Shown here: piece by piece, positions 25,660 to 38,981 of the stretch
Layout of the letters: each line of letters begins with the position of its first letter
Numbering within the stretch: the stretch's first letter is position 1
NCBI GenBank assembly: GCA_012861695.1
Contig: JAAOOA010000086.1
Location: 6,684,385 to 6,748,384 of the forward strand
DNA from: Trematomus loennbergii
Lineage: Eukaryota; Chordata; Actinopteri; Perciformes; Nototheniidae
Length of the DNA stretch: 64,000 nt
Direction: 5' to 3'
Made by a program: the position numbers and the translations under genes
Notes under the pieces: model-generated
Databases searched by the model: none
What the model saw: only the letters and a program-made list of their open reading frames with translations
What the model was told of the DNA's origin: nothing

Positions 25660-26831
25660 CAGTGGTTCTCAAATGGGGGTACGCGGACCCCTAGGGGTAC
25701 GTTGGAGTACTGCAGGGGGTACGTGAGATTTATTTTATGTTAATGAAAAAAAACAACATAATTAATGCATTTAAACAAACTACTAATAGTAGATTAACTA
25801 CTTTATTCAAAAGTTTACAGTAATTCTGGATAATAAAATAAAATAAACGGGGTGCTCTCTTTTCCTCTCTCTCGTCTCCGGACAGCCGGTCAGTCTCGTG
25901 CAGTTCGCTGAACCTGTAATAAGTGGCCCAACAGTAAAGAATACACATATTTATAACTAGTTTAGCTAGTTCCAGAGTAGATAAACTAGCTAAGTGTGTT
26001 AGGTCTAACTCTTAGTGTATTTTGCTCTGCTAAACGGTCCATCACAGCGGGTGGAGCTGTGGTCCGGAAGAGCTGCGTGTTCTCCGTCAGCAGCAGCTGA
26101 TCTGATCTCTGATCTCTCTCTCGCGTCCGGTTATACTTCAATCGCGTTTATGTCCAAATCTATCAGATCTAGCTAGTTCTAGTTAATTATATGACTGCCT
26201 GCGTGTCAAAGGACCTAAACAATAAGCGTTGCTTGGCAACGGCTTGTGGCTGCAAAGTATAGTGCAGCATTATGCATTTGTTTATATGAGGGGTAAAAAT
26301 CCCATGCTCATAAAATGCTTTTTTCTCTTCATTCCCCATGCCCCAAAATAAATAAATAAATAAATAAATAAATATACCAATTTTAGGAAAAGTTACGAAG
26401 TTTGAGCAGTGTGGGTTTTATATTAACAGAGTTACACATATTTCAAAACGCGAAGTGTAATAACTGCAGTTTGCCTCCCTGTCAGAATGACAAAAATCCA
26501 CAGTGAAGCACAAGCCCATGTTTCTCACTACATTGTAAGTACAACTTATTAAAAAGATCAGTTCAATGCAACTAATGTCGTCTTAGCGTTATTGCATGAT
26601 GTTAAAATTGGTTTGCCATGAATTTAGTGATGGATTGTAAACATTTAAGTGTTTCTCAGTTACAATGTTGTTTTAATAAATCAGACACTGATGGGGCAAG
26701 GCTCAGGCTGTACTGTACCTCTTTATATAGGCATTTTCCCCCTAACAAATAGTTTTTGCGCTGATCAGGGGGTACTTGGCTGAATTTTTTTTCAAAGGGG
26801 TACATTATTGAAAAAAGTTTGAGAACCACTG
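25660..26831. mobile_element. hAT-type element, CAGTGGTTCTCAAA ends, 1172 bp
   Basis: The ends CAGTGGTTCTCAAA and (inverted) CAGTGGTTCTCAAACTTTTT are flanked by a perfect 8-base duplication GTTTAATC (25652-25659 and 26832-26839). No transposase frame survives, so it is a deleted derivative. An (AATA)n run lies at about 26346-26372. Confidence 0.85.
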
Positions 26832-26936
26832 GTTTAATCCACTGGACTAACGCTGCTGAGCGACAATCCTTTACAACAACCTGACGCTGTGACACAAGGA
26901 TACATGGCACCACACAGCAGCATGTGCATATACATG

Positions 26937-27206
26937 AGGGCTGCAAATATGAATAATCTTCAATCAATCTACTGATAATTAGAAGAAAAAACGTTCATCC
27001 CGTTGTCTTTAAATCCAAAGCAATGGTCTAGCTCTGAATGTAAATAAAAATAACTTAATGATATAAACAAGGGACAAGCAAGAAATCTCCATGTTTGAGA
27101 GGCTGAAGATAGATTTTTCTGCGATTTTACATGACAAATTACAAGGTGGGTTAATTGGTTATCAAAATAGTGAACTTCTGACAATCGACAAATGATTGCA
27201 GCTCTA
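26937..27206. mobile_element. hAT-like element, AGGGCTGCAA ends
   Basis: AGGGCTGCAA at the left faces TTGCAGCTCT at the right. The inner part (AAATCTCCATGTTTGAGAGG) recurs at 58511 in a fragment. The target duplication is not clear. Confidence 0.5.
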
Positions 27207-27477
27207 ATATAAAGTGTCCGCTCAATTTGTCTACGAACATTTACATTTACCTCAATAAGTTCATGCACAAACACAGCAATACTATTTTGTCTAACTGTAA
27301 CTAAAAACTTAGACAATAGAATGTCTACAGTAAAAAACATATGTTTTGCCCTGGGTAAAGTCTGAACTAACTGTCCGAAACCTAGGGATAGTTGTGTGTT
27401 GGTGTTTAGCTTAAAAAGTGAAATCATTGTAAAAAGATATTTTGTTGAAGCCCTAGTAAGATGCTGTTCTACACACA

Positions 27478-27552
27478 AGCACACGCTCACGCTCACGCAC
27501 ACGCACACGCACACGCACACGCACACGCACACGCACACGCACACACACACAC
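27478..27552. repeat. (CACACG)n / (CA)n microsatellite
   Basis: About ten CACACG units follow a few CTCACG units and end in pure CA. Confidence 0.9.
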
Positions 27553-28194
27553 TTTACTGTACACGCATGAGAAGTAGACACAGCCAAACACACATCCCAC
27601 TCACACCTCATGCTCCTCTTCACATCGTCTGCCTGCTCATTCCAAAGCTGGCTCCATTGACCTCAGATCCACTGCTGCTTTCATCAGAGGTGTAAACGAG
27701 CTCATTTCCAACATCCTCCTGAATTAGCCGCTTAAAACTGACCGCTGGTCTGTTCATTTACCATCCAGAGCTCCACCTCTGTAATAGCTATTGAATCTGC
27801 ATCCAGTGTTAAACCACAACACCTTAAATAGTCACTAAACAGTAGAATCCGACTACTCCCCCTCTGGAAGACCCCAGTGGTCTGTGGTAATATTGTGTTG
27901 GCTCTAATCTGGATTTTATTGTTTCAATTACTTCTAATGGTTTTACCAGACTCTGGAGGTGGAACCACTGTACTCTGATAAAGATTCCAAAATCTCACAA
28001 AATAACTCAAACATACGAGTCAGCATTTAAAAACCATTGGTTAAAAAAAGCCATTGATGGAGGTCTTTCTAGGATTTTGGGTTTGTGGTTTTGCTAAACT
28101 AGTGGAGGCCAAGCCATTAAAGTCAAAGGGACTTCTCTTTTGTGCATGCTCACATATATACTACCATCAAAATACTTTATCCCATTTCTTTAGG

Positions 28195-28280
28195 CAGGGC
28201 ACGTTTATTTATATAGCACCTTTCAACACAAGGCAATTCAAAGTGCTTTACAAAAATGAGAAGATATGCAGGTAAAATAA
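28195..28280 (-). repeat. LINE/SINE 3'-tail repeat fragment
   Basis: GTTTATTTATATAGCACCTT and GGCAATTCAAAGTGCTTTAC form a block very common in fish genomes, related to L2/RTE-type 3' tails read in reverse. Confidence 0.55.
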
Positions 28281-28872
28281 CAGTTAAACCAAGTCAAAGT
28301 GTCCTTAAATTAGTTATTTTTTATCAATAATTGGGTACTTGGGCCGCATATTTGACTCAATGTTGGCCAAAGAGTGTGGAAAAGTGTGTTTATTTTCCAA
28401 ATAACTTCTCACTAGTAGAGCTCGACCACAAACCACTAATTGTTTACTAAAATACTTAAATCAATACAGCCTAAAGTTGTGTCCGTGTTAACAGGATCCG
28501 AGAGGCTTTAGCTCTAAGAGTGAAGTTATTTTACTCAGATTAATGCAAACATTTCTATGAGACTTTTTAAATCCAGAACTTCTGGTGCCTCTCTCATACC
28601 TCCTTAACGGTAACATCCGGTTTGTGCAGCTAATTCTTTGTGACTGTTACAGAGAAGCAAGTTGTTACTTAACAAACCAGTATAAGCGTGACATTGTTTT
28701 GTGTCACGAGCAGACAAATTGCCTGTCTGAACTTCAAAGCCTGTTGATCAGGTTACATAAACGTCTGGAGGCTGTTTGCTTCACGTTAGCATGATAGCGG
28801 CTCCTGTGCCAGAAATAGTCCGAGGAGGATTGTTTCAATTTAGCCTTTATCACAGCGGTACAAATCCAGATA

Positions 28873-29301
28873 TTAAAGGTCCCCTATTATACTGTTTTTC
28901 TTCAATATATTATAGGTCTCAGATATATACAAAACATGTCTCTGAAGTGTTTGGCTCAAAATACCAAACCAGCCCTGTTTCAAAAGTGCTGATTCTCTGT
29001 CTGTTACTTTAGATGAAAATAAGGAGCCACTCCCCACGCCCCTCTGAGAGATATTTGTTAAAAGAACACAATGGTGCTCTAGATAAGGTGGGGGGGGGGG
29101 GGGGGGTTACCTTGGCTGGTTATTCGCTAATGGTTACACAAGCCAAAAAATCGTTATGACATTATAAAGTGGCCAAAATCTGATCAGCTCATTTTCAGAC
29201 AGGTTTTATATAAATGGATCAGGACAAAAAGAGAGAATCTTTTTTCCTGAAACGTTCAGGATCTCTTTGAACATGGATTTTGCATAATAGGTGACCTTTA
29301 A
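28873..29301. mobile_element. TTAA-flanked MITE (piggyBac-like), 429 bp
   Basis: TTAAAGGTCCCCTATTAT at the left matches the reverse complement of the right end (TTAAAGGTCACCTATTAT). The TTAA target is at both ends. The interior carries a run of 17 G at 29090-29106. Confidence 0.75.
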
Positions 29302-29880
29302 GCTTGACTAGCTACAAAACAAAGCATAATAAGGCCCTATCTTTATTTTTTCTTCAGCACCTTTCCTGGACTTCTGTTACAAAGCCTGCGTCATATGTGT
29401 GACACATGCATCAAATGCTTGGCAGGTTTAATAATCACATGGAGGAGATGAGGCAGAACCTTTATGGCACCAAAGCACATCCGCCCATTTAGAAGTGGCA
29501 ATAAAATGTCCAGTTATCCAATAATAGCCATTAAACAGTATAGCATATTGTGCGTTTAATGTGCCGTTCTTTCACTTAGCGTTCAATAGATGTGACCTGT
29601 ATGCAAAATGTGGAAATGCAACTAAATGGATTGAGCCATTCATGCTAATAAATGACTTTTTTTATAGGCCCTGTGTAGGGGTATTATTAGAAGATGAATG
29701 GAAGATCAGTTGGTTTTCTTTGTCAGTGTGTAAAGCAGGGCTTTTGAGTGACAGACAAATACACACACTACTTTTCTTCTAAATAAATTACTTTGATTTG
29801 CACCCTTTACCATTACATCCACTATAAATTAAGTCGGATGTTTCAGTTTTGTTTTACTTACGTGGTGTTAAAGAAGAGTT

Positions 29881-30114
29881 TTAAAGGGGCCCTATTTTGC
29901 TTTTGAGGTTTATATTACCTGTAGTGTGTTATATAGGTTTTAATGGATGTAAATGGTCTGCAAAGGCCAAAATCCCAAAGTTCCCTAAGAGTGAGTTTCT
30001 CTTTCACACACTCCCCCCCTGCCTCCATTGGATTCCTATGTTTACTTCTAGACATATGTGTAAGCACACAATACAAAAATGAACCTAAAGATGAGCATAA
30101 TAGGGCCCCTTTAA
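29881..30114. mobile_element. TTAA-flanked MITE (piggyBac-like), 234 bp
   Basis: TTAAAGGGGCCCTATTTTGC and TTAAAGGGGCCCTATTATGC are the inverted ends. The ends resemble those of the element at 28873, about 600 bases away, so both belong to one wider group. Confidence 0.75.
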
Positions 30115-30282
30115 TATCTGCTACTCTAAGAGAGAAATACCTAATAATGACTAACAATGTGATTCATTTTTTTTTAACCTTAAGGGGCTTATTTTGGCTT
30201 ACAAAATCTTCCAACATGCATCCTAAAGCAGCTGGTTGGATCATCATCATTTATTTCACGGTTTGAGTTTTCATGTCTCTTA

Positions 30283-31439
30283 GGCCTCTTTCACACGGAA
30301 AGTTTGCGTTTATGCACAGTATGCGTATTCAAAAAAGTCTTCCGTTCACATGCATTCGTTTCATTTAACGTGTCTGTTCAAACGAGACCGCTGGAACGCT
30401 GTAGTACATATGCCGGGACTGTAAGTGGCGCTGTAACTTCCGCCAAAATACACCAAAAGCAGCGAAGAAGACCCGGAGCAGCCCCGCAGCAATGTTGCCA
30501 TGGCTACCCTTCTGTTTATGCCCCGCGGTGGATTTAGCAACATGTAGTTCATGTAATTCTCCATGTCCACTTGTTGCTGATGGTTGTGGTAGAGGAGCTG
30601 TAGATTTTGCACTAACATCTGTAGCATGGTCAGTAGCAGTAGCACTAGCAGTAGCTACTGACAGGAGGAAGTGTGTGTGGCGATTGCTGGTATTCAGCGG
30701 GATATAGTAATTTCCTCAGCATATGGATAAATGCAACGGGGAAGTTAACTGAAAGAAACCGAATCTGTGGATATTGCATCGACCGACCAAGAAGCACGTC
30801 TCCGTGGAGAGGACGCGCTCAGAAAGAGAGATATTCTCTACAAACACCGGGTGAGATCGCTCCTCTGGGACACGCCGGTCCTCGTGTTTCCTTTTTTTGT
30901 GTGGATTATAAACATTTCTCTTTTTGCCGCCGACGGGCGCAGGAGCAATGAACAATAATGGCCTGGATTAGGCAGTAAAGACAATTTGGTGTATCGCAGA
31001 GCGGACTGTTTAATTTTGTTTGTGTTGTTTGGCTGGAAAATTGTCAATATAATGGATCAATGCATGAAATCTGACTCTGTTTATTTTGTTTAAGGAGTAT
31101 ATTGGGCGTTAACAATTCTGGTTTGCCTTTTATAATATTATTTCATTCAAGAACCCCTTGTGCGTTTAATTAACACAGCTATTTTTGATAGTTGCTACAG
31201 CAGTGAGCAGGAGAGGTGGGGAGAGGGGGGGCTATCGTTATTTTTTCAGGAAATATTCGTATAGAGGTGATTACACGGACTCGTTTGACCCCCCAGAGCG
31301 TTTCGTTTGCAAATCTATCCACCTTGGGACCCGTTATCGTTTGTGGGGTCCGTTTCTATCGGCCTCGTGTAAATAATAGGGCTATACGCACGCGAAACTA
31401 TGCAGATACAAGCAGTTTTCTCCTCGTGTAAACGGCGCC
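30283..31439. mobile_element. Possible PIF/Harbinger-like element, 1.16 kb
   Basis: The ends GGCCTCTTTCACACGG and GGCGCCGTTTACACGA are partly inverted, with TTA on both sides (30280-30282 and 31440-31442). Several overlapping open frames inside are short and show no recognisable domain. The inverted repeat is imperfect, so two unrelated elements remain possible. Confidence 0.45.
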
Positions 31440-32480
31440 TTAATCCTGGGTCATGAACTCACATGACACGCTTCCAGAAGCAGTCCTCCAGATGTGTTTG
31501 GTATGATAAGCGTTCCCTCGCGTTTATCAGCATAGCTGCAGTGGGGGTGCGGCCCTGCCGTTACACTTCAGTGTTTACTGTCATGAGTGTGACCCTATGG
31601 AGGTGTGTTTGGGACACCCCCCCCCAGAGCCCCTGATTGCTACATCAGGGCTGTAGCACCCCCCATAGGATTGGTTCACTGGTCAAAGATGCGGCTTTGT
31701 AAACAGACCCATTTTTCTTAGGAAACTTTGAGTGTTTTATTGTATCCACATGGGTGCATTTTGTTAACACTTTAACACCACCTCTCTCCCCTTGTTATTC
31801 ATATAGCTTTTAAGTAGTACCCTCTCCCCGCACACTGACAGGGCTGTAATCACAGGAAAGTGTGGTCATTTAATTACCATGTCTGTGACTACAGGGTGCA
31901 GGTGAGGGAACAAGATGATGAGAGAGGAGAGGGGGGAACAAAGGCAAGAGAAGTTTGGAGGGAATTAAAGAGAATGTTAGGAATGAAAAGTGCAGATGGA
32001 CGAATTAAGAGTGCAAGATTTGTCGCTAGTACCATTATTGTAGGGATGACGTACCTTTTTTTTTCATTCAAGCATCTATTAAGGTTTTTTTAATGAAGCA
32101 AACATCTATGACATATTGTCTGACCCTTTATAACTCTTTAAACATTAACATTTCTTTCGATATTGTGGTGGTATATTTGTCATTTTTGGTGCTGCCCGAT
32201 TCATAAGGATGCTTTTGTTTAGTGGCAAATGCCAAACAATTTAGATAGAAGCAGAATATTTGGTTAGATCAAATCTATTATTTGTCAAATCTATACCTTA
32301 AGAATCCTACAATTGTATTCCTAATATAGGCACTTTTTTAAACATTTGGTCAAATTACAGAAAAAAATATTGTGATATGGAATATAGAAGTAATATGATA
32401 AATGCAGATCTCACTATTCAGGTTGTACAAAAAAGTAACTGTTAATGTAACAGTGTTTTCTTTAGACTATGTTTTGCTTC

Positions 32481-32482
<2 letters not shown>
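31440..32482. other. Non-coding intron sequence
   Basis: Nothing beyond short C-runs and purine-rich patches is visible. Confidence 0.5.

Positions 32483-32556
<74 letters not shown>
32483..32556. repeat. (TA)n microsatellite, 74 bp
   Basis: This is an uninterrupted TA run. Confidence 0.95.
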
Positions 32557-32561
<5 letters not shown>

Positions 32562-32878
32562 AAGATTAACAGATCGCCTTGTTTAAAGTATAACAATATA
32601 TTTTGTCGTCACCCTATATCACCATACATATCACATCAACAGATAGTCGCCAATAGATTAGCTTAGTATCGACTGACGACAGAAAACAGCGGGAAAAGCT
32701 ATCCATTTTACCCTCCATGCAATCACTTTTGCTTTTGTAAATATTAAACAAATAAGATAAAAAGTGTAAGTTGGTAAGCTTTAGATGTGTTAGTAGTATT
32801 ACCTCCTGTTTCCATACTTTATGCTAAGCTAAGCTATTTCATCTCTAGTTGTAGCTTCTTATTTACCGTACTGGACTA

Positions 32879-33298
32879 GCCGCGTTCACACCAAGTACTT
32901 TGCCGTACTTAGTTCCCAGCACTTAGTAAATCGCCAGAACGCCGACACCTCCTCATCTCCACCGCTCCCATGTTTTCTTTTGTGTTGCCATAAGTTAGTC
33001 TCTCTGCGTTTGCGCGCTGGGCGAATGCTAATGCTAATAATGCTAATGTGAGGATAATAAAATGGCGGCTCTACAAAACATTTCAGAGTTTTACGGGGCG
33101 TGGTTTGCAATTCGCCCAGCCAATCAGAACTGGGGCACTTTTTTTCCCCCCAGGAGAGTACCACCTCTCAGCAGGCACTAAAAATGGGGGTAAAAGTTCC
33201 CGGCACTAAGTACTCTTTTTAGTGTGAACGCGACATAAGGGGTACTAACGGAACTAAACGGGAAAAGTACGGGGAAAAGTACTCCGGTGTGAAGGCGC
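32879..33298. mobile_element. Terminal-inverted-repeat element, GTACTT family, 420 bp
   Basis: The left end (GCCGCGTTCACACCAAGTAC) and the reverse complement of the right end (GCGCCTTCACACCGGAGTAC) match over about 30 bases. CTA flanks both sides (32876 and 33299). The interior has GCTAATGCTAAT repeats. Superfamily is unsure, Harbinger or a TA-inserting group. Confidence 0.65.
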
Positions 33299-33798
33299 CT
33301 AATGTCTTGATCTTTCCATGTATCTCAACAAACAAAGAATTTCAAGTTATTTTCTTTTTCATCCTTTTAGCAAGCACACCATTTAAATTTAAGATTTTTT
33401 TTAATCAGCCATCCCGACACACCGCTCATTCAGAGTTTGAAATCCCCCTGAGCAGAACCTGAAAAAGAACATAAAGGTTATGGCACAAAAGAGAGCCATT
33501 TAAAAGTCCCAGCATTTCTGCACAGTGGTGTGGAGTTCAGAGTCCATCTTTGGCATCAGAAATATCCCAGCTCGAGGAAGAGATTCAAATGATGTCAGCA
33601 GCAATCATAGATAGAAATCTCATTAGCTCTCTAACCTGGAGTTAATAAGGTTTTTAGGTTATTGCTGCCAAATTGTCTTGTGGAACTGGTCATTAAACTC
33701 CCCTTTCTGATTAAGATGCTTCAGGGAAGCGCTGCTCGGCTCAGCAATGTTCTTTGCTTCCATTGTGGACCGTCATTTTGTTTTGACGCACATTTAAT

Positions 33799-34168
33799 TA
33801 GGGCTGTGCAATTAATCGTATTTTAATCTCGATTATGATTTTGGCTTGCAACGATTATGAAAATAACGTAATCGAAAAAAAACGATTATTTTGCTGCATT
33901 CCCTTTCGCAATGATGCTCTCAATTTGTCTTGCGTTATACATCCTGCCCGCGCGTTCGCTTTCACCCCTCTCTAAAAGAGAATTATTCTTAAAGTTCAGG
34001 GTAATCAACTGTTAAAAACATACTGTTCAAATTATTATTTTAATTTGTTTTAAAGTTCAATAAATTGATGTTTTCAAAGTCAATGAATAATCGTATTTAA
34101 TAATCGTGATATAAATATTGACCAGAAATAATCGGGATTATGATTTTTGCCATAATCGCACAGCCATA
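33799..34168. mobile_element. Non-autonomous hAT-type element, TAGGGCTGTGC ends, copy 2
   Basis: This is the same family as 12426-12754, with the opposite end first (TAGGGCTGTGCAATTAATCG). The right end is slightly decayed (CAGCCATA). The flanks CATTTAAT and CATTTAAC agree at 7 of 8 bases, as expected for an older insertion. Confidence 0.75.
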
Positions 34169-34228
34169 CATTTAACTCACAATTCTGTTTTCCTGAATGA
34201 ATGCAGGTGGGCTTAGATTCATTTAGCT

Positions 34229-34617
34229 CAGGGGTGTCAAACTCAATTTCATCGCGGGCCACATTCGCATAAAGGTTGCACTCAAAGGGCCGGTTGTAAC
34301 TATATAAATATATAATATATATATAAAATAATGTATTATATTACATTATTGCCTCTGAATTTGATTATTATCGGATAAGATAATAACTTAGTAATTAACT
34401 ACGTCTGAAAGCAGAAGTCCAGGGCAAATAATTACAAGTCAGTGCGCATGTCACAAAACGAGATGCATTGTGGGACAGTTTATGGGCAACCTGCTTCTGT
34501 AAAGTGGCATGTAACCGTATAATAAACGTATTATATTCTTTGCAAGCTCTTGCGGGGCCACATAAAATGAAGTCGCGGGCCGGATTTGGCCCCCAGGCCT
34601 TGAGTTTGAGACCCCTG
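34229..34617. mobile_element. hAT-type (Charlie-like) MITE, CAGGGGTGTCAAACTC ends, 389 bp
   Basis: The ends CAGGGGTGTCAAACTC and (inverted) CAGGGGTCTCAAACTC are flanked by a perfect 8-base duplication ATTTAGCT (34221-34228 and 34618-34625). The GCGGGCC and GGCCGG words near the ends are typical of this fish hAT group. Confidence 0.85.
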
Positions 34618-34625
34618 ATTTAGCT

Positions 34626-36620
34626 CTTCAGCAATGGGTCTTTTGTCCTTGTTCAACACAGCTCTGTTTCCACCTGTCTTCAATACTGCTGCTTTATTAG
34701 CTTTTATCACTACTACACTTAACTGAAGTGAACTGAAATCCACATCCAAGTTATTATGATGTTGCACAGCTGTTAACCTCTCTTAAAGTAATCCATTTAG
34801 AGAGAACACGAGACATTGTTTGGCAGCAGGTTGGATTCCCTGATTCTTTTATTTAATCATCCAATTGTTGTATTGGTTATATTGACTAACTGATGTACAG
34901 GGATTTATGGCTGAATAACTCCTGATTCTTCCCTCGTCAGTCAGTAAACTGTTTGATAAGACTTCCTTCAGCGTGATGAAAACAGTTTGTCGTGTTAATG
35001 ATTTGTGACTGCATGGACTGCAGAATAGTGTTTATTTGTAGCTGATGTATCAGAGTTCCGATCCTGTGGCTAATTAAGACAACTGACGGAGGTCTAAGCG
35101 CCAAACATGTTTTGACTATCAATAAATGAAATAGTCATCACATGCCGTCTCTGATATAGTGCTGTTTTCTACGGGGATTTCCCAATTTAGTTTTTCCACG
35201 AAAACACTCCTTAATCCCTCTGCTCCTGCAGCATGACACTTCTATGTTTTTTTGTGACAGTTGAGAACAAGATCTTTGGCTCTATGGGACTAAATTGGAA
35301 AGATATCTTATTGATTTTCTGTTAAAAGCCTGTTTTTTTCGGCCCCTAAGGGTAAGCATTTCTCAGCTTCCTGCCAACGTACTTGTCAGAACAAAAATCT
35401 TAAATTGTTCTGACACATTGAACAGAATGAGAGCTTTTTATTAAATCATTACGTTTAAAAGATTCCTGAACTCTGTTGCAATATAAACATTATCTTTTGA
35501 TATAAGAAAAAGTATTGAGCCCAAAATGTATATAGCAAGTCATTTATTAAATAATCAATACTGAATATTTACTGATATAAAAAAGTGTGTCATTTAAAAG
35601 ATCATGATTGATACATAATACACATTTGAGCGATTATTAAGGGGAGATAATTAAGGCCGAATGGAGTCATGATGCATTGACGGGAGCTAGACTAATATTG
35701 CTTGGAAATTGTGACCATTCCTGGAATATCTAATTGTAGTAATGTTCACTTTGAATGCCTTCGATATTATTAAGTATTGATGGGTTCATTTACATATTCT
35801 AACTCCCATTGTGTGTAAATGTGTAGCCATGAGCCACACATAGCACAGCAAACAAAACGGAACAATATACGCCGCTGGTGTCTCTTTAAAACTGCACTGT
35901 GTGATGCTCTGCTGCTTCCTGTCTACTTCCTGCTTCCCCAGACTCCCATCAGGCCCTGCAGGCTTCGCTTCCTGAAGCCAGAGGGGCAACGTGGGAAATG
36001 TAGTGTTATCTCAGTGTGACACCGCGGCGGCTGCTCTGTAGTTCATGAGTTTACACGCTGTCAGTGTTGAGAGAAACCAGAAGCGATGGGGAAGATATTG
36101 TATCTGTCCATGTTGTTCTTTCTCACCGCCTCGTAGAATTGAAGCTGCCATCTTTGCTTTGGCCCTCAGGTTTATTATTTCCAAGATAGAGGTGGTTTTT
36201 ACTACAAGTTTTAGGAACATGCTGTGAGGCTTTAAAGGCGGCAGCAACACTCCAAATAGGACACAGGGGTTTCTCTTCATCCCCTGTGTGTGTGTTTGTG
36301 CGGACATGCTCAAATATCTTACATAAGTGATATGTGTCAGCAGGACACAAATCGCACACTTAAAGAAAGAAGTTAAAAACTCAAACTGGGGATCCATCTC
36401 CTGAATGATATAAGTACATACATATTTATTTAGATACAGATATCTGTGTCCATATATAAATATATCCTGCCTCTGGGACACTGTGGACAGTCAGCTCAGA
36501 TAACCTTCAGAGTTGACATAGGCTGTGTGTATAGAGCGGTGGTATTGAGCAAGCCTCAATAGTCTGTTTGTATGAGGATCTAGGTACATTATTTATGCCT
36601 GTGTGCATCTGTACTTTGTT
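34626..36620. other. Non-coding intron sequence
   Basis: A 156-codon minus-strand frame at 36011-36481 has no domain or splice support. One ZNF143-like motif lies at 35992. Confidence 0.5.
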
Positions 36621-36863
36621 ATTGTGGACTTACCATATATTTACCTGTTTTTTGTGGACTTATCCTAGGTTTTTCTTACTTTTTGTAGATTTACTATAGA
36701 TTATTATTATATTTTGTGGACTTACCATAGATTTTTCTTTATTTTTGTGGACTTGCCCTATTTCTATACATTTTATTGGACTACCCCTTGATTTTCTTTT
36801 TTTGGGTGGACCTACACTAGTTCTATTACAAAAATGTGTGGATTCCCCTAGATTGGTCTTATT
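36621..36863 (+). repeat. Degenerate ~35-base tandem repeat
   Basis: TTTTTGTGGACTTACCATAG followed by ATTTTTCTTA recurs about seven times with substitutions and small gaps (GTGGACTTACC, GTGGACTTATCC, GTAGATTTACT, GTGGACTTGCC, GTGGACCTAC). Confidence 0.7.
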
Positions 36864-37662
36864 TCAGCCTCATGGGTTCCTCGCAGTGTTCATCTCTCTT
36901 GTTTGCTTTTTGTTAAATGTGTGTTGTAGACTAAGTCGGTCCACCTAGACTCATGCTTCGATCTCTGTAAGTTGTTTAAAGGTGTTGTCTGTGTTTATTG
37001 AAGGCTTTCTGCTCGGTTATGTGTTGTTGAAGCCCAGAGGAGCAGGCCTGCAGTCAATAACACTAACAGTGACGGCAGATAGATTATCTGCCGTCAATAA
37101 GGTCCATCAGCACTCTCCTATCTCTCTTTGATATAGTCTCTCTCTCCCCAATGGTTAATGCTTTGAACACAAATGGCTTTACATTCACACAGAGGGATTC
37201 ACCTTAAACATGTTGCTATGTAACAGTATTATTATAACAAATGATCATCATAATGCTTTATCATCTTGAATTGTGACCAAAATGATCCATACAAAAATGA
37301 AAATAGAGTTGCCTTTTATTATTGTGTAATCTCTTTTCTGTTTTGGGCCACAATCTTATATCAGCACATCTGTTTTTCTTTCCCACAGTAGTCAGCCCCT
37401 CCTCTCTGTTATTCCCACACCTCACCAAGTCCACATTTTCCATACAAATGTTCAAACACTGGTCTTGAACTCATCTCCCTATGAGCTTGTTAAAAAAGGA
37501 TTACTGTCCCTTTATGTAAGTGGAAACATACCTGACTCTGTAATGAACCTGTGGAGTAATTAACGCTGCCATTGATCACTTTCCAACTTGTTGTCCCAGT
37601 CGGGCACAATTCTGCCCCCAGGCTCACCCAGATACACACTCATTCATGTCCTGTCCCGCCAC

Positions 37663-37931
<269 letters not shown>

Positions 37932-38643
37932 CACAGGGCCATTAGTGAAAGAGAGGAGCTTCAGCCTGTCTGTGATGTACGACCGCTCCCCCTCCTCTTG
38001 TTTTATGGCCAGTGTTGGTGGTCTTCTACTTCACGTGACACCTGCCTGCGTACAACACACTCTTATGTACTAAACACAAATACATGCAAGCCTCTGGACC
38101 TATAAAACTAAAGTGAAAGTTCTCCATGAGTTAGAGGGAGTTTTGTTATAGTTGATCCAGGCTACTTGATACAAGCTGTTCTCGGACAGTTTTACCAGCG
38201 AACCCATTAAGACAGCATATAGAACCAAAGGCCTGCTGATACAGATGGAGTGTGTATCATGGGATACAGAGTGTTACATCCTGTGAGGAAGAGGCTATAC
38301 AGTAAAAGTCACTCAAAAAAAGAAAAAGACAAATATATTAAGATAATAATCAACCATTGAAATATTTGACTTGTTTTTCCCTCATAGATAATAAAACATG
38401 CAGCATCTGACAGCTGCAGCCAACATGTATTGTCATTAGTTAAACAAAACTGAACTTCCCAGGGATACATTATCATCATTTGCAATTATATAAAACAGGG
38501 AATTGTGGGAAGTCCTTTGGCCGGATGAAATCAGTAAATATGTACCATCTTTGTTTGATAGATGACTTATTACTGATATATAAATTAACAGTTTTGACAA
38601 ACATGTTAGAAGTTTAAGGGTTAAAGGTGATACAACTACTAAT

Positions 38644-38981
38644 TAGGAATGCCACAATAAGAACATTTGAAGTTGCGATTATACTGGACTAAATAATAAA
38701 CTATATTCGATATTATCACGACATTTATCAAAACATAATAAACTAAAATAACTTTTTTTAGTATCTCAACTTACCCATAAGACACACATATTTTTCTTGT
38801 GGAAAACAAACAATTAAATAATCTTAAACAAGTTAAACAAAATAAATGATAGCCGCCCTGCATTCAAAAATATTCTCAATTCTCTACCATGGCGTCGAGG
38901 TTAAAGGCCTTTTGATATATAAACATGATGAGGAAATTCACCCCAATGAATTACTTGTGAGTAATTATTGTCGCATCCCTA
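38644..38981. mobile_element. hAT-like MITE, TAGGAATGCCACAATAA ends, 338 bp
   Basis: TAGGAATGCCACAATAA at the left matches the reverse complement of the right end (TAGGGATGCGACAATAA). The flanks CTACTAAT and CTACTGAC only partly agree. It is AT-rich and non-coding. Confidence 0.55.

Noticed and set aside
36011..36481. 156-codon minus-strand open frame
   Set aside because: Composition is ordinary, no domain is visible, and no family is recognised.
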